Below are positions 1 through 8,727 of a stretch of DNA of 64,000 bases, piece by piece. The translations under genes and the position numbers were made by a program. The notes under the pieces were generated by a model. The model was not told where the DNA came from and made no database searches. It saw nothing but the letters and a program-made list of their open reading frames with translations. Origin of the DNA: JBKBUF01 sp046290815 (GTDB taxonomy: Bacteria > Bacteroidota > Bacteroidia > Cytophagales > Cytophagaceae); assembly GCA_046290815.1 (NCBI GenBank), contig JBKBUF010000020.1, positions 1-64,000 on the forward strand, written 5' to 3'. Numbering within the stretch: the first letter of the stretch is position 1; each line of letters starts with the position of its first letter.

Positions 1-31
1 CGAGGACTTCATATTTAAAATTTATGTTGCT

Positions 32-65
32 ATGCCCGGCTCCTATTACCGGGCATTATTTTTTA
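32..65 (+). terminator. Rho-independent terminator of a gene left of the window
   Basis: An 8-bp perfect stem (ATGCCCGG at 32-39 pairing with CCGGGCAT at 49-56) is followed by a T-rich run on the + strand. No + strand gene ends inside the window here, so it most likely ends a gene lying to the left. Confidence 0.7.
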
Positions 66-171
66 ACAAAGATAATGGTTTTCAGATTATTTACATGCTT
101 AACTTAATGGCATTAAATGCTAAATGTTGAATTTTGAATTATTTTATACTTCGGATTTCGAGTTTCGAATT

Positions 172-1110
172 TTATTTAATGAATATTCTAATCAACATTG
201 GTATCCCTCCCAAACAAAGGTACATTGCAAAAGTCCATAAAGCCGAAGCATATTCTATCCATTTTGAACTTTTCTGATCTTTTCTTTGCAGAAACATTAA
301 TGCCGGAAGAATACATACAAATAATACTACAGATAAAATGGCAAATTCTGCAACACCATGACCTGCATATATTGCAGCAAGGATAGCAAAAACAAAAGTT
401 AGCAATAAAATTAGAATCCAACATACCGTAGCTCGTACCGCTCCGTACAATGAAGAATAAGTAACAACCCCCGGAGCCTCCATCTCTACCGGTCTGATTT
501 TTCTTCCGAACTCGAGCACAACACCATTGAAATAAGAAACGGCAAAAAAGAATATAAGTCCCTTTGGAGGATCTACTCCCTGAAGTCTCCAATCCAACCC
601 TGAAGCGTAAACATCTATCAATGGGATAATAAGCATATGCGAAATAATGTATAACATATGTTGGTTCCTCAGCCACTTTGCCACAAAAAACTCCTTGCCC
701 ATAATTAGCAGATAAAAAACTGCTACAGCATACAAGGGAAGCATCTTCGGAAAACACAGTATATTTATTAGTAGCTGGAATATCACTACCACAATACCAC
801 ATACCATTAGTTCTTTTAAGGAAATCAACCCTCGTGGCACAGGAAGATGAGAACGGAATTGAGCATCATCTTTAGCGTCTTTGAATTCATCAAATACTCT
901 TAAAAGAAAAAATAAAGATAATGTAATAAATAACCCACCGAGAAATACCGGCAATGAAATAAAAGTATCTTCACCTCTGCTGATTCTCGAATATGAAATA
1001 GCAGAAAAAGTGAATGCGGCAATGAGCAAGCCATGACCTGCCAATGGAAATCTTTCCTTTTGATAGATGTAAAACCTTCTTGGGAATGAAAGAGAATTTT
1101 CTGATGACAT
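172..1110 (-). CDS. UbiA-family prenyltransferase-like membrane protein
   Basis: A 312-residue polytopic membrane protein. UbiA enzymes transfer a polyprenyl group to an acceptor inside the membrane, using an Asp-rich motif to bind Mg-diphosphate. Here residues 74-82 read DEFKDAKDD, a DxxxDxxxD arrangement after the second hydrophobic segment, as expected for the first UbiA motif; the second motif is less clear (FGRKIRP near residue 205). About eight hydrophobic segments follow. The gene starts 5 nt after the stop of the HMG-CoA reductase gene, so the two are almost certainly co-transcribed and the acceptor/prenyl chemistry is probably fed by mevalonate. The acceptor (quinone, glycerol phosphate, haem or other) cannot be told from sequence alone. 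Family assignment is fairly secure; the degenerate second motif leaves substrate and even activity open. Confidence 0.75.
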   Translation of the reverse strand: MSSENSLSFPRRFYIYQKERFPLAGHGLLIAAFTFSAISYSRISRGEDTFISLPVFLGGLFITLSLFFLLRVFDEFKDAKDDAQFRSHLPVPRGLISLKELMVCGIVVVIFQLLINILCFPKMLPLYAVAVFYLLIMGKEFFVAKWLRNQHMLYIISHMLIIPLIDVYASGLDWRLQGVDPPKGLIFFFAVSYFNGVVLEFGRKIRPVEMEAPGVVTYSSLYGAVRATVCWILILLLTFVFAILAAIYAGHGVAEFAILSVVLFVCILPALMFLQRKDQKSSKWIEYASALWTFAMYLCLGGIPMLIRIFIK

Positions 1111-1115
1111 GGCTG

Positions 1116-2384
1116 TTATTTTCTTCCCAGGTTTTTATGTGCATTAGCAAAATGACCTGCCGATAAAGCAGCAGCGATAGAAATTTCTCCTGCCAGTACC
1201 ACAGCACCACAAATCTCGGCAAACCTTCTGGCTGTACCCGGACCTTCACAATCGATTAGTCTCAAACATTCTTTTTGTGTCGGCAGGGATGTTCCGCCTC
1301 CTACAGTACCGATGATAAGACTAGGCAGGGTAACACTAACATATAGGTTTCCTTTGGATGTTATTTCCATTCTGGTAATGCCTGTAGCAGCTTCTGATAC
1401 ACAAGCCGCATCTTGACCACATGCAAGGAACAATGCAGCAAGTCCATTGGCAAAATGACCCTGCGCCCCTATTGCACCACTTTGAATTACCCCAATAGTA
1501 CTGCTTTGCCAATACTGGTGCATGAGTTGAGGAGTAGTCTTTAATACAGTTGTTACCAAGGATGCGGGGATCTCAATTTCTGCAGTAACCTTTTTACCTC
1601 TTACATTAGTAAAGGACAAAGTTGTCGCTTTTTTATCTCCGGAATAATTACCTTCTATAAACCAGATTTGAGGTTTTACAGGAGTATTCTCAATAATATA
1701 TTTACAAACGGCATCGGTAGCGATGGTAACCATATTTTGACCTGCAGCATCACCGGTAAGGTATTCAAAAGTAAGGATGATATGGTTGCCTTCAATATTA
1801 GGTTTTATCTCCAATAACTGGCCATGTCTGGTGGTGGATTCAGCAGCGGCTTTCAGAGCCGGCATGTTTTTAAGTACCCAGATAAGAAACTCTCCTACCT
1901 CACCGATATTGTTAAATTTAAAAACCGGACTTCTCTGAACTGCTTCCGTCATGCATATAGATGTAATACCACCGCTCATTCTGCATACTTTCGCTCCACG
2001 GTGATAACTTGCAACCAATGCACCTTCAGAGGTTGCCATAGGCACATAATAGTCTCCATTTGCAGCTGTTCCAAGAATTCTCACAGGGCCTATAACACCG
2101 GTAGGTATCATAGTCATTCCGATATAATTCTCAATGTTGCCTTTTAAATTCTCAACCTCTTTGAAAGTCTTTTTAGCTTCGAGATATGGGATGTCCCGGT
2201 TTGTTTTTTCTTTCAGAAAGTTTTGAAGTGCAGCAACAGATTCTTCAGTAATCTCCTTTTGGACTGGCAAACTATCTTCATCTGCCATGATGGAGGAGTC
2301 CTTGCTCTTAATGGCTTTGATCAGTTCTGCAGAATTCTCAAGCATGTACAGAACTTTCTTTGCCTTATCACTGGTGGTACTCAT
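1116..2384 (-). CDS. Hydroxymethylglutaryl-CoA reductase, class I type
   Basis: 422 residues. HMG-CoA reductase makes mevalonate, the committed step of mevalonate-route isoprenoid synthesis. The class I pattern is visible: ENYIGMTMIPTGVIGP (85-100), PMATSEGALVAS (115-126) with catalytic Glu120, TGDAAGQNM (210-218) of the nucleotide-binding part, Lys251/252 in SGDKKA, Asp325 in GQDAACV, VGGGTSLPTQ (361-370) and the C-terminal GHFANAH with His416 as likely proton donor. There is no N-terminal membrane domain, unlike eukaryotic enzymes. About 60 N-terminal residues precede the catalytic core and look helical. It heads a two-gene operon with the UbiA-like gene. Many Bacteroidota use the MEP route instead, so presence here is notable. 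NADPH preference is expected for class I but not proved. Start ATG is clear. Confidence 0.93.
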   Translation of the reverse strand: MSTTSDKAKKVLYMLENSAELIKAIKSKDSSIMADEDSLPVQKEITEESVAALQNFLKEKTNRDIPYLEAKKTFKEVENLKGNIENYIGMTMIPTGVIGPVRILGTAANGDYYVPMATSEGALVASYHRGAKVCRMSGGITSICMTEAVQRSPVFKFNNIGEVGEFLIWVLKNMPALKAAAESTTRHGQLLEIKPNIEGNHIILTFEYLTGDAAGQNMVTIATDAVCKYIIENTPVKPQIWFIEGNYSGDKKATTLSFTNVRGKKVTAEIEIPASLVTTVLKTTPQLMHQYWQSSTIGVIQSGAIGAQGHFANGLAALFLACGQDAACVSEAATGITRMEITSKGNLYVSVTLPSLIIGTVGGGTSLPTQKECLRLIDCEGPGTARRFAEICGAVVLAGEISIAAALSAGHFANAHKNLGRK

Positions 2385-2554
2385 AAAGACCTATTTTACA
2401 AAAGATTAAAAAATATTATACCGAGGGACAAAAACTATACCAAGATAGGCAAACGGAGGGGAAAAGCAAGCAGGATTAATTGAATGGATAGGTTGTGAAC
2501 TAAAAAAATTATCTGGATTCCTTAGCTTTTATTGCACCAGATTTTTTATCCCCT

Positions 2555-2597
2555 AAAAAAAGACTGCCCGGATTCATTTCTGAATTCCTGGGCAGTC
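2555..2597 (-). terminator. Strong terminator after the lyase-like gene
   Basis: GACTGCCC (2562-2569) pairs with GGGCAGTC (2590-2597), and an inner ATTCA/TGAAT pair extends the stem. Read on the minus strand the hairpin is followed by a run of seven T (positions 2561 down to 2555). It lies about 20 nt past the stop codon of the gene ending at 2619. Confidence 0.85.
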
Positions 2598-2618
2598 CCG
2601 GCATTATGAACTCTAAGT

Positions 2619-4187
2619 TTATTGTTTGAAAATTTTAGATACAGTGGTACCTTCTTCACTGGTTATATAAAGTGTGTATAACCCCTGGGAAAGCTCACTT
2701 CCGAATATAAAGCTGCTGTTGTTAATATTCTCCTGTGCAAGAACAATCTGACCTTTACTGTCTATCACCTTTAAGGAAATAATCTTTACGTTATCATCGA
2801 AAGAAATTGAGGTGAAATCTGAGAATGGTTGTGCGCCCAGATTTGCGGTTCTTGCAGCGGCACAACCTCCTACTTTTATTGTTCTGCTATACTCCTTGTA
2901 CCAGGGCGATACAGACATATTCACACCACTTGTTAACACAAAAGAAGTGTTATTCATATAATCCGGAATAAATATTGTAACTTTTTTATTGTCGGTGGGA
3001 TCCTGATTAATGGTTGCCCCGCTATTGCTCCACCATGAAATAGTATTATGCGATGCCTCCGGTGTCACAGTATAGCTATAGGTTCCTCCTGAATTAACAC
3101 ATGAAGGCCCACTTATTCCAATAATATTAGTAGAAACCGGGGCTTTAACTATAATCAACACTGTGGCACTGGATTTGGCGCCCTGATTATCTGTAGCCGT
3201 AGCAGTAACATTATATGTTCCGGCAAGAACACCTGTCCATGAAAAGGTATAAGGTGATGTGGTTCTTTCACCTAATTTTGTAGAACCATTAAAGAATTCA
3301 ACTTTTGATATAGTTCCGTCTGCATCATTGGCATTAGCTGTAATATTTATTGATGCAGGTTCAGTATAATTCGAATTATTCAAAGGAGAGCTTATTGAAA
3401 CAGATGGAGCCTGGTTTACCACTCCGGTGTACCTTGCCAGAATGATATCGTCAATGTCAATGCGCATTTCATCAATTCCATTGTTGTTGACATAACAGCC
3501 ATATTGAAGCCAACCCTGAGATGTTACTCCCGCTATCCATGTAGCTCCTTTTACCTCCCATACTAATACACCATCTTTATACAATTTAAAGTACCCTCTG
3601 GATTCCGAAGGAGAGAGTTTATAATATAATTCCCATTTCACCCACTTGCCATCATCTTTCCGAGGATCCTCATGGCCGGCTTTAATGGTAAATCTTCCAC
3701 TTCTTCGCGCCTTGTACACTCCATTATGAATTTCTACCTGTAACCTTGGACCTGCACCACCTCCGAGGTCTCTTCCCATAATCTGAAAAAATTCAGCACT
3801 AAAAGCGGAATTGGGATTTCTTGTTTTCATTGAGAAATATAAATCCTCTTCAAGCGGCATATCCCATTTGCGCAATCTCATTTCGGTTCTGGGATTTAAG
3901 AAAAATGTTGTTGACAGGTTATCTACATCTCCATACCTTTTAATTATTCTCATAAACTTATTTGAAACCTCAGGATGTATCTGATATCGCTCATGAAATC
4001 TCTTAAGTCCCGGATCATTATTCCAACCATCATAAAAAGTCCAATATAAATCCTTATTGGTATAATGGAGAATACCATTGGTTTCATGGTTGTCTCTGTA
4101 AAAAGCAGTAAAACCTGATGGAGCATTTTGTGCAAATCCTGTTTGCAGCAAAACCATAAAAATGATAGTAAAGATAATTTTTCTCAT
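2619..4187 (-). CDS. Secreted polysaccharide-lyase-like protein with T9SS type A sorting domain
   Basis: 522 residues. Residues 1-20 form a signal peptide ending in GFAQ. Residues about 25-255 look like the concanavalin-type jelly roll of the heparin-lyase-like polysaccharide lyase family (PF14099-type): motifs such as FYDGWNNDPGL, the RTEMR strand, QIMGRD and the conserved GKWVKWELYYKLSP with LYKDGVLVWE. An Ig-like (PKD/Big) domain, about 258-350, carries the DADGTISKVEFFNG signature found in many secreted Bacteroidota glycosidases. The C-terminus (about 445-522) is a type A T9SS sorting domain ending GLYTLYITSEEGTTVSKIFK. The protein is therefore probably exported and released or anchored at the surface to cut acidic polysaccharide. 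The substrate is not determinable here. It is transcribed alone, with its own terminator. Confidence 0.75.
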   Translation of the reverse strand: MRKIIFTIIFMVLLQTGFAQNAPSGFTAFYRDNHETNGILHYTNKDLYWTFYDGWNNDPGLKRFHERYQIHPEVSNKFMRIIKRYGDVDNLSTTFFLNPRTEMRLRKWDMPLEEDLYFSMKTRNPNSAFSAEFFQIMGRDLGGGAGPRLQVEIHNGVYKARRSGRFTIKAGHEDPRKDDGKWVKWELYYKLSPSESRGYFKLYKDGVLVWEVKGATWIAGVTSQGWLQYGCYVNNNGIDEMRIDIDDIILARYTGVVNQAPSVSISSPLNNSNYTEPASINITANANDADGTISKVEFFNGSTKLGERTTSPYTFSWTGVLAGTYNVTATATDNQGAKSSATVLIIVKAPVSTNIIGISGPSCVNSGGTYSYTVTPEASHNTISWWSNSGATINQDPTDNKKVTIFIPDYMNNTSFVLTSGVNMSVSPWYKEYSRTIKVGGCAAARTANLGAQPFSDFTSISFDDNVKIISLKVIDSKGQIVLAQENINNSSFIFGSELSQGLYTLYITSEEGTTVSKIFKQ

Positions 4188-4249
4188 ATTCTGTAAGATT
4201 ATTTTGTCTTAGACAGGAGAGAAATAAAAAAGTAAACAGAGTTTGAAAA

Positions 4250-4372
4250 ATTTTTTTGGATGGTGAATATTGGATTATGGATATTAGATGTTGGATGTTT
4301 GATGATGAAAGCTTTTGCCTACAGGCTGCCTACTGCCTATTGTCTACTGCTTACCGCCTACTGCTATCTCGT
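4250..4372. repeat. Low-complexity intergenic repeat
   Basis: Two degenerate tracts lie between the LRR gene and the lyase-like gene. One is rich in GGATATTGGAT-like words (about 4258-4305). The other (4325-4366) is built from variants of CTACTGCC. The second reaches the 3' end of the LRR gene. No gene or clear terminator is seen in it. Confidence 0.5.
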
Positions 4373-5995
4373 CCTTATAATTGTTACAGGAATATTAATC
4401 TGATCGTTCACCACGATCATGTACAATCCGGAATCCAGTATGTTTCCGCTTTTATCTTTTCCTTTAAAATAGGTGGGTGACTCTGCTTCAAAAACCTTTT
4501 CGCCATTCACATTATAAACAACTGCTTTGCCTGTAGCCTCTATAAAATAAGAAGATTCCGGCCCGGGCATTTCCGGATATATAACCGGATCACAATTTTG
4601 ACCGCGTGGAAGTTTTATTTTTTCATAAGCTGTTTTTTCACAACCATGAGAATCAATAATAGTCAGATGATAGTTTCCGGTAGTTAATGAAACAGACGAA
4701 GCTGAATACTCCTCTGCTTTACCGCTGATTACATTAGTAATTTTGTAGGTAAAAGGTCCCTCACCGGCAAGTATTGTTGATTCATCTATATTTACTTCTG
4801 TAGGTCCGCTGCATTTAATCTTTGGAATTGTTATGACCAGTTCACTTATATCCATACAGGACGCAACCTCAAGAATTCTTGCATTGGTATGCAATTTGAT
4901 AGTATCCAGCCCGGGAGTCTGGTTGCTTATTATACAGGTATAATATCCCTTATCATTCACATTGATATTATCAATAATTAAGGTGTTGACGCTGGTATTT
5001 TTAATAAACTGTCCGTTCCTATACCATGAATAAATATTGTTACCAACCGAATTGTCAACTTTAAGGTCGTATGTAAATGTTCTCTTTTCCTGTAAAACAA
5101 TATTGCTCGGGTTGCCCACTTTTTTTTGTGGTGCTATTCCAAAATTAGAAAAATTGGGATGCGCCTTCAATGGTATCAGGTCTTCAAATGTCAGCAAATT
5201 GTTAAATACATCTAAGTATGTCAGGTTAGTAAAAGAACTCAAGTCAGGAATGGACTCGATAAGGTTACTGTTTACCAGTAATTCGGTTATCTGAGTCATA
5301 CCGGAAATATTGGGGAATTTCGTCAGCTTATTACTCCTCAGATGTATCTCTTTTACATTAGGAATACTTGTAAGGTCCGCCTCAGTAAGCAGGTTATTGC
5401 TACATAAAAATCTTCTTAAAGAAACAAGCGAGCTCAGGTCTGGCAACGCGGTAATAAAATTATCTGAAACTATTATATGCTCCAGATTAATATTACCGGT
5501 AAGGTCAGGTACTTTGGTTAGCCGATTGCTGTTACAGAAAAAACTGACAAGTTGAGTCATGCCAGACATATCTTCCAGTTCGGTCAAATTATTATGAGCA
5601 ACCCTGTAAATTGTCAAGGTGGAAATATGCCTTACTGAAGGTAGTGATTCAATCTTATTCTGACTAAGTATGATGCTTTTTAATTTGATAAAACCGGTTA
5701 ATAATGGAAATGAGGTTAATTTATTCTCCGTAAGTATGATTTCATCAATGTTCTTAAAATATTCTATTCCGGTGGCATCAAAAATTTCTCTATTCGTAGC
5801 CTCCAGCTTACCACTAAATGTTTTTGCAAGATTAGTATCTAATTGGTTTCCATTTACAATTACTCCGGGAAATCTGGTGGAAAGATAGGAAGCAAAATTA
5901 GGATCAGGTACAGTAACATACTGCGCCTTTGTGCTGAATACTGTTAAAAGTACCAGACAAGCAGAAAACAATATGTTTGCTAAACTACCTTTCAT
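4364..5995 (-). CDS. Secreted leucine-rich-repeat protein with Ig-like and CHU_C-like C-terminal domains
   Basis: 543 residues. Signal peptide 1-24 (ends STKAQ). Residues about 30-290 hold roughly nine leucine-rich repeats of the LxxLxLxxNxLxxxPDLSxLxxL type (for example LEHIIVSDNFITALPDLSSL). An Ig-like domain (about 295-375, with YSWYRNGQFI and YTCIIS) follows, then a Cys-containing SprB-like segment (about 380-465), then a CHU_C-like C-terminal module (VVYNVNGEKVFEAES, GKDKSGNILDSGLYMIVV). This suggests export by the T9SS and exposure at the surface as a binding protein. Its ATG shares one base with the stop of the anti-sigma gene (TAATG), so translation is coupled, and it is the third gene of a sigma/anti-sigma operon. 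The SprB-like plus CHU_C-like tail matches the tail of the anti-sigma protein in layout. Confidence 0.8.
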   Translation of the reverse strand: MKGSLANILFSACLVLLTVFSTKAQYVTVPDPNFASYLSTRFPGVIVNGNQLDTNLAKTFSGKLEATNREIFDATGIEYFKNIDEIILTENKLTSFPLLTGFIKLKSIILSQNKIESLPSVRHISTLTIYRVAHNNLTELEDMSGMTQLVSFFCNSNRLTKVPDLTGNINLEHIIVSDNFITALPDLSSLVSLRRFLCSNNLLTEADLTSIPNVKEIHLRSNKLTKFPNISGMTQITELLVNSNLIESIPDLSSFTNLTYLDVFNNLLTFEDLIPLKAHPNFSNFGIAPQKKVGNPSNIVLQEKRTFTYDLKVDNSVGNNIYSWYRNGQFIKNTSVNTLIIDNINVNDKGYYTCIISNQTPGLDTIKLHTNARILEVASCMDISELVITIPKIKCSGPTEVNIDESTILAGEGPFTYKITNVISGKAEEYSASSVSLTTGNYHLTIIDSHGCEKTAYEKIKLPRGQNCDPVIYPEMPGPESSYFIEATGKAVVYNVNGEKVFEAESPTYFKGKDKSGNILDSGLYMIVVNDQINIPVTIIRTR

Positions 5996-7104
5996 TAATA
6001 TGTAATGCTAATAAAACCATTCTGTTCCTCTCCATCGTTGTATTTAATACTGAAAGCAAAATATCCAGGCTGAAGAGTTTGCCCGTCTTTGTCCTTTCCA
6101 TCCCACTGAAAATAATCATCCCCGGTAAAATCATTTGAATATACTAAATTACCGCCAACATTATAGATCATTATTATTCCTGAAGAGTGATTTTTTATTT
6201 TAACCTTTAGATTTTCCAGTCCGGGATTAAAAGCATAATTCAATGCTTCAGCACATGCTTTTTCACTTAACTGTTTACTGAATTTACTTGTACAAAGTTT
6301 ACTATCCCTGATCACTACATGGTAAATTCCCGGAGAAAGGTTAGAAAATAAAGAACTCTTGCTGAATGTTTTGCCATTGTCAATTGAAAACTCAAAAGGC
6401 TTTTGTCCTGCATTGAACCTGGTATAATTTATATGAATAGAACCATTGTTTTTTCCCCTGCAGGCATCGTTTATTTCTATTGCCAAATCTAAATTTTCCA
6501 AACTACAATCTTTAACAGGATTTTCAGGTAAATTTACATTTTCCTTATCAATACCGGAGGTTTTTTCAGGTTCGGAGATAATTGCATTTTCAGCAATCCT
6601 GATTTCCTCTATACTTTCAGGTACAATTTCATTAAACGTTACTTTTTCTGATTCCGCTTTAGCATCCGATACAGAGAAGGATTTTTTCCCTGCGGATTTA
6701 TTTATTTCCGAAGGAAGAGCCGGCACATCATCAATATCGAAATCAACATTTTCAGATGATGAGATAATCTCAATTTTATCAGCCGAAAGCTGTTTCCGGT
6801 TTTCATTAAAATTGTTATAAAAAAATACGACAGTTGAAATAAGTATGGCAGAACCTACAAATAAAAATGGATAATTAATACTTAGCTTTCCAGGCTGAGA
6901 AAGGTCTTTTTGCATCTTCGCTTTAAGTACATTCAGCTCTTTGGTAATAATCATATTATTAACTGCACGCTGTGCATTTACCATTTGAGCCAGCTCTTTG
7001 TCGCTATTCATTTTTCTTTCAAAGAGCAAAGAATCCTCCTCTGAAAGTTCTCCTTTCAGGTATTGATCAATCTCTTCATTAATGTTATAATTCTCCTCTG
7101 TCAT
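5995..7104 (-). CDS. Membrane anti-sigma factor with T9SS-cargo-like periplasmic domain
   Basis: 369 residues. The cytoplasmic N-terminus (1-75) has the acidic helical look of an anti-sigma domain (NINEEIDQYLKGELSEEDS). One transmembrane segment lies at about 78-96. The periplasmic part has an acidic linker (105-200), a SprB-repeat-like domain with paired cysteines (200-285; INDACRGKNNGSIHI, GIYHVVIRDSKLC) and a CHU_C-like module (290-369; MIYNVGGNLVYSN, WDGKDKDGQTLQPGYFAF). The gene overlaps the ECF sigma gene by 4 nt (ATGA type) and the LRR gene by one base. Sequestering the sigma factor and releasing it on an envelope signal is the expected role. An anti-sigma factor carrying a sorting-domain-like tail is unusual: it would be held in the inner membrane yet resemble secretion cargo. 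The role is inferred from position and topology; the anti-sigma helix itself is poorly conserved. Confidence 0.72.
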   Translation of the reverse strand: MTEENYNINEEIDQYLKGELSEEDSLLFERKMNSDKELAQMVNAQRAVNNMIITKELNVLKAKMQKDLSQPGKLSINYPFLFVGSAILISTVVFFYNNFNENRKQLSADKIEIISSSENVDFDIDDVPALPSEINKSAGKKSFSVSDAKAESEKVTFNEIVPESIEEIRIAENAIISEPEKTSGIDKENVNLPENPVKDCSLENLDLAIEINDACRGKNNGSIHINYTRFNAGQKPFEFSIDNGKTFSKSSLFSNLSPGIYHVVIRDSKLCTSKFSKQLSEKACAEALNYAFNPGLENLKVKIKNHSSGIIMIYNVGGNLVYSNDFTGDDYFQWDGKDKDGQTLQPGYFAFSIKYNDGEEQNGFISITY

Positions 7105-7685
7105 CTGTCAAACAGTTTTATTAAATCCGGTCTTTCCATAAATCTTGAAAGCAATTTTTTCTTACAGCGGTAGTTATTTGATTTTGCCACATTCTCATTG
7201 AGAAAACCCATTTTTTCTGCAATTTCTTTCATGCTGAGATTGTCATATACCGACAGCCGGAGTATTTTTTCACACATTTCACCGATATCTTTAAGCATTT
7301 CATTCATTGCGGAAATTTTTTCTGAGGTTATTATTTCTTCCAGAAGATTTACAGAATCCTGCCTGAAATTATTATCCTCCATGGTTATATATCTGTTTCT
7401 TGTCCTTTGTGCATTGATCCATAAATTTCTGGAAATGCCTATGACAAATGTGCTGATACTACATTTTTCCTGAAAGTTTCCCTGCTTTACTGAATTATAA
7501 AAACGAATAACCGCATCCTGAAATATATCCTTACCTTCCTCTTCACTTCCGCCGTTCCTCATTACGTAATTTTTCACCTGTGGCAATACTTCTTTATACA
7601 GGTATGACAATACCCTATCATCTTTGCCTTCTTTAATGGCCAGGAGAATATCCTTGTCGCTTATTTTCCGTAAGATTGTTAACAA
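7101..7685 (-). CDS. ECF-type RNA polymerase sigma factor
   Basis: 194 residues. Sigma region 2 is visible at about 25-95 (YLYKEVLPQVKNYVMRNGG, EEGKDIFQDAVIRFYNSV, STFVIGISRNLWIN) and region 4 at about 125-190 with a helix-turn-helix (LSVYDNLSMKEIAEKMGFLNENVAKSNN, shortened here to its helices). This is the Bacteroidota ECF layout. The start is a TTG at 7683-7685, because the only in-frame alternative upstream is blocked by a TAA directly before it and the next ATG lies inside region 2. It is the first gene of a three-gene operon with its anti-sigma factor and a secreted LRR protein, and is divergent from a PorP/SprF gene, which suggests control of surface or T9SS functions. Confidence 0.9.
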   Translation of the reverse strand: MLTILRKISDKDILLAIKEGKDDRVLSYLYKEVLPQVKNYVMRNGGSEEEGKDIFQDAVIRFYNSVKQGNFQEKCSISTFVIGISRNLWINAQRTRNRYITMEDNNFRQDSVNLLEEIITSEKISAMNEMLKDIGEMCEKILRLSVYDNLSMKEIAEKMGFLNENVAKSNNYRCKKKLLSRFMERPDLIKLFDR

Positions 7686-7771
7686 TTATTTAGTATTATT
7701 ATCTTTAGACACTGGTTAAAATAAAAAGTAAACAGGAAATTTAATTATTTTTATTTCCCTAACCCCTTATA

Positions 7772-8665
7772 ATGCTGAGAGTTGCTTCATTGTATTTACT
7801 TTTTATTCTCTGTATACGAGCTTTCGGGCAAAACAGTGAAGTATTACCTGTCCAATTCGATCAGTTTTATCAAAACTACAGTCTTATTCATCCTGCAGCT
7901 ACCGGAATGAACTATCCCTTGCAGGTAGCAGCGGGACACAGAGCTCTTACGGGAATTTTTAAAGGTGTAAATTCAAGTTATATCGGTGTTAACGCCGGGA
8001 TATTCAGCAAAGACAGTACGTCAAAAGATCATCACGGAACAGGAATAAACATCATCAATAGTCAGGAAGGGCCATACATAACCCGAACAAGATTATACGC
8101 CTCTTATGCATGGCACAATCAGGTGGGGACAAACTGGCACCTTAGTGCAGGAATAATGCTTGGGCTTATCAATCATAATTATAAACCTACAGACATCTCT
8201 GCCGGAGGTTCAGTATTTAAACCCACAGGAGATGTGGGCCTGGTACTATACAATCCGGAAAATCTGATTATTGGTGCTACAGTAAGTCAGTTCGTCGGTG
8301 GTAACATGGAACCACTGGAACCTCATTTAAATATTAAACGACACATGACCTTAAGTCTCCAAAAGAAATTTGAAATGTCGCCATATATTTCATTATGGAC
8401 GGCATGGTTATTAAGAACACCGGTTAATAACAATTCATATCAAATAGATGGAAGCGCTTTTATTAGTTTTCATGATGTTATTTCCTGTGGCTTGAACTAC
8501 AAGGTCGATAGAGGAATTTCGTACATCCTGGGGGTACGCAGTACAGAAATAGCAGACAAAGGTCTGGATATTTTCATTTCTTATTATACACCATTCAACA
8601 GGCAGGGTAATCTCAGAACCAATATAATAGAGTTGTCATTGATGGGTTTTATACAAAAGCCTTAA
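7772..8665 (+). CDS. PorP/SprF-family outer-membrane protein
   Basis: 297 residues with a signal peptide (1-19, ends RAFGQ). The family hallmark near the mature N-terminus is present: QFDQFYQNYSLIHPAATGM, where most members read QYMFNxLxLNPAYAG. The rest is beta-strand rich (YIGVNAGIF, HLSAGIMLGLINHNY, SCGLNYKVDRGISYILGV) and ends in an outer-membrane beta strand. PorP/SprF proteins work with the T9SS and are thought to attach or help secrete type B (CHU_C) cargo. The gene is divergent from the ECF sigma operon with an 86-bp shared upstream region, so it is a plausible member of that regulon. No second gene follows it on the same strand. Confidence 0.85.
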   Translation: MLRVASLYLLFILCIRAFGQNSEVLPVQFDQFYQNYSLIHPAATGMNYPLQVAAGHRALTGIFKGVNSSYIGVNAGIFSKDSTSKDHHGTGINIINSQEGPYITRTRLYASYAWHNQVGTNWHLSAGIMLGLINHNYKPTDISAGGSVFKPTGDVGLVLYNPENLIIGATVSQFVGGNMEPLEPHLNIKRHMTLSLQKKFEMSPYISLWTAWLLRTPVNNNSYQIDGSAFISFHDVISCGLNYKVDRGISYILGVRSTEIADKGLDIFISYYTPFNRQGNLRTNIIELSLMGFIQKP

Positions 8666-8727
8666 TAACACAGGTACAAACGAGAACAACATACTGATAA
8701 AAATGATAAAGTTAAATTCCCCTCATT

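Noticed and set aside
188..802. Long minus-strand reading frame inside the UbiA-like gene
   Set aside because: It is a shifted frame of the prenyltransferase gene; the amino-acid composition (very Cys/Tyr-rich) is unlike a real protein here.
6446..6820. 124-codon plus-strand frame in the anti-sigma gene
   Set aside because: Antisense shadow of a Ser/Glu-rich linker; no start context or family.
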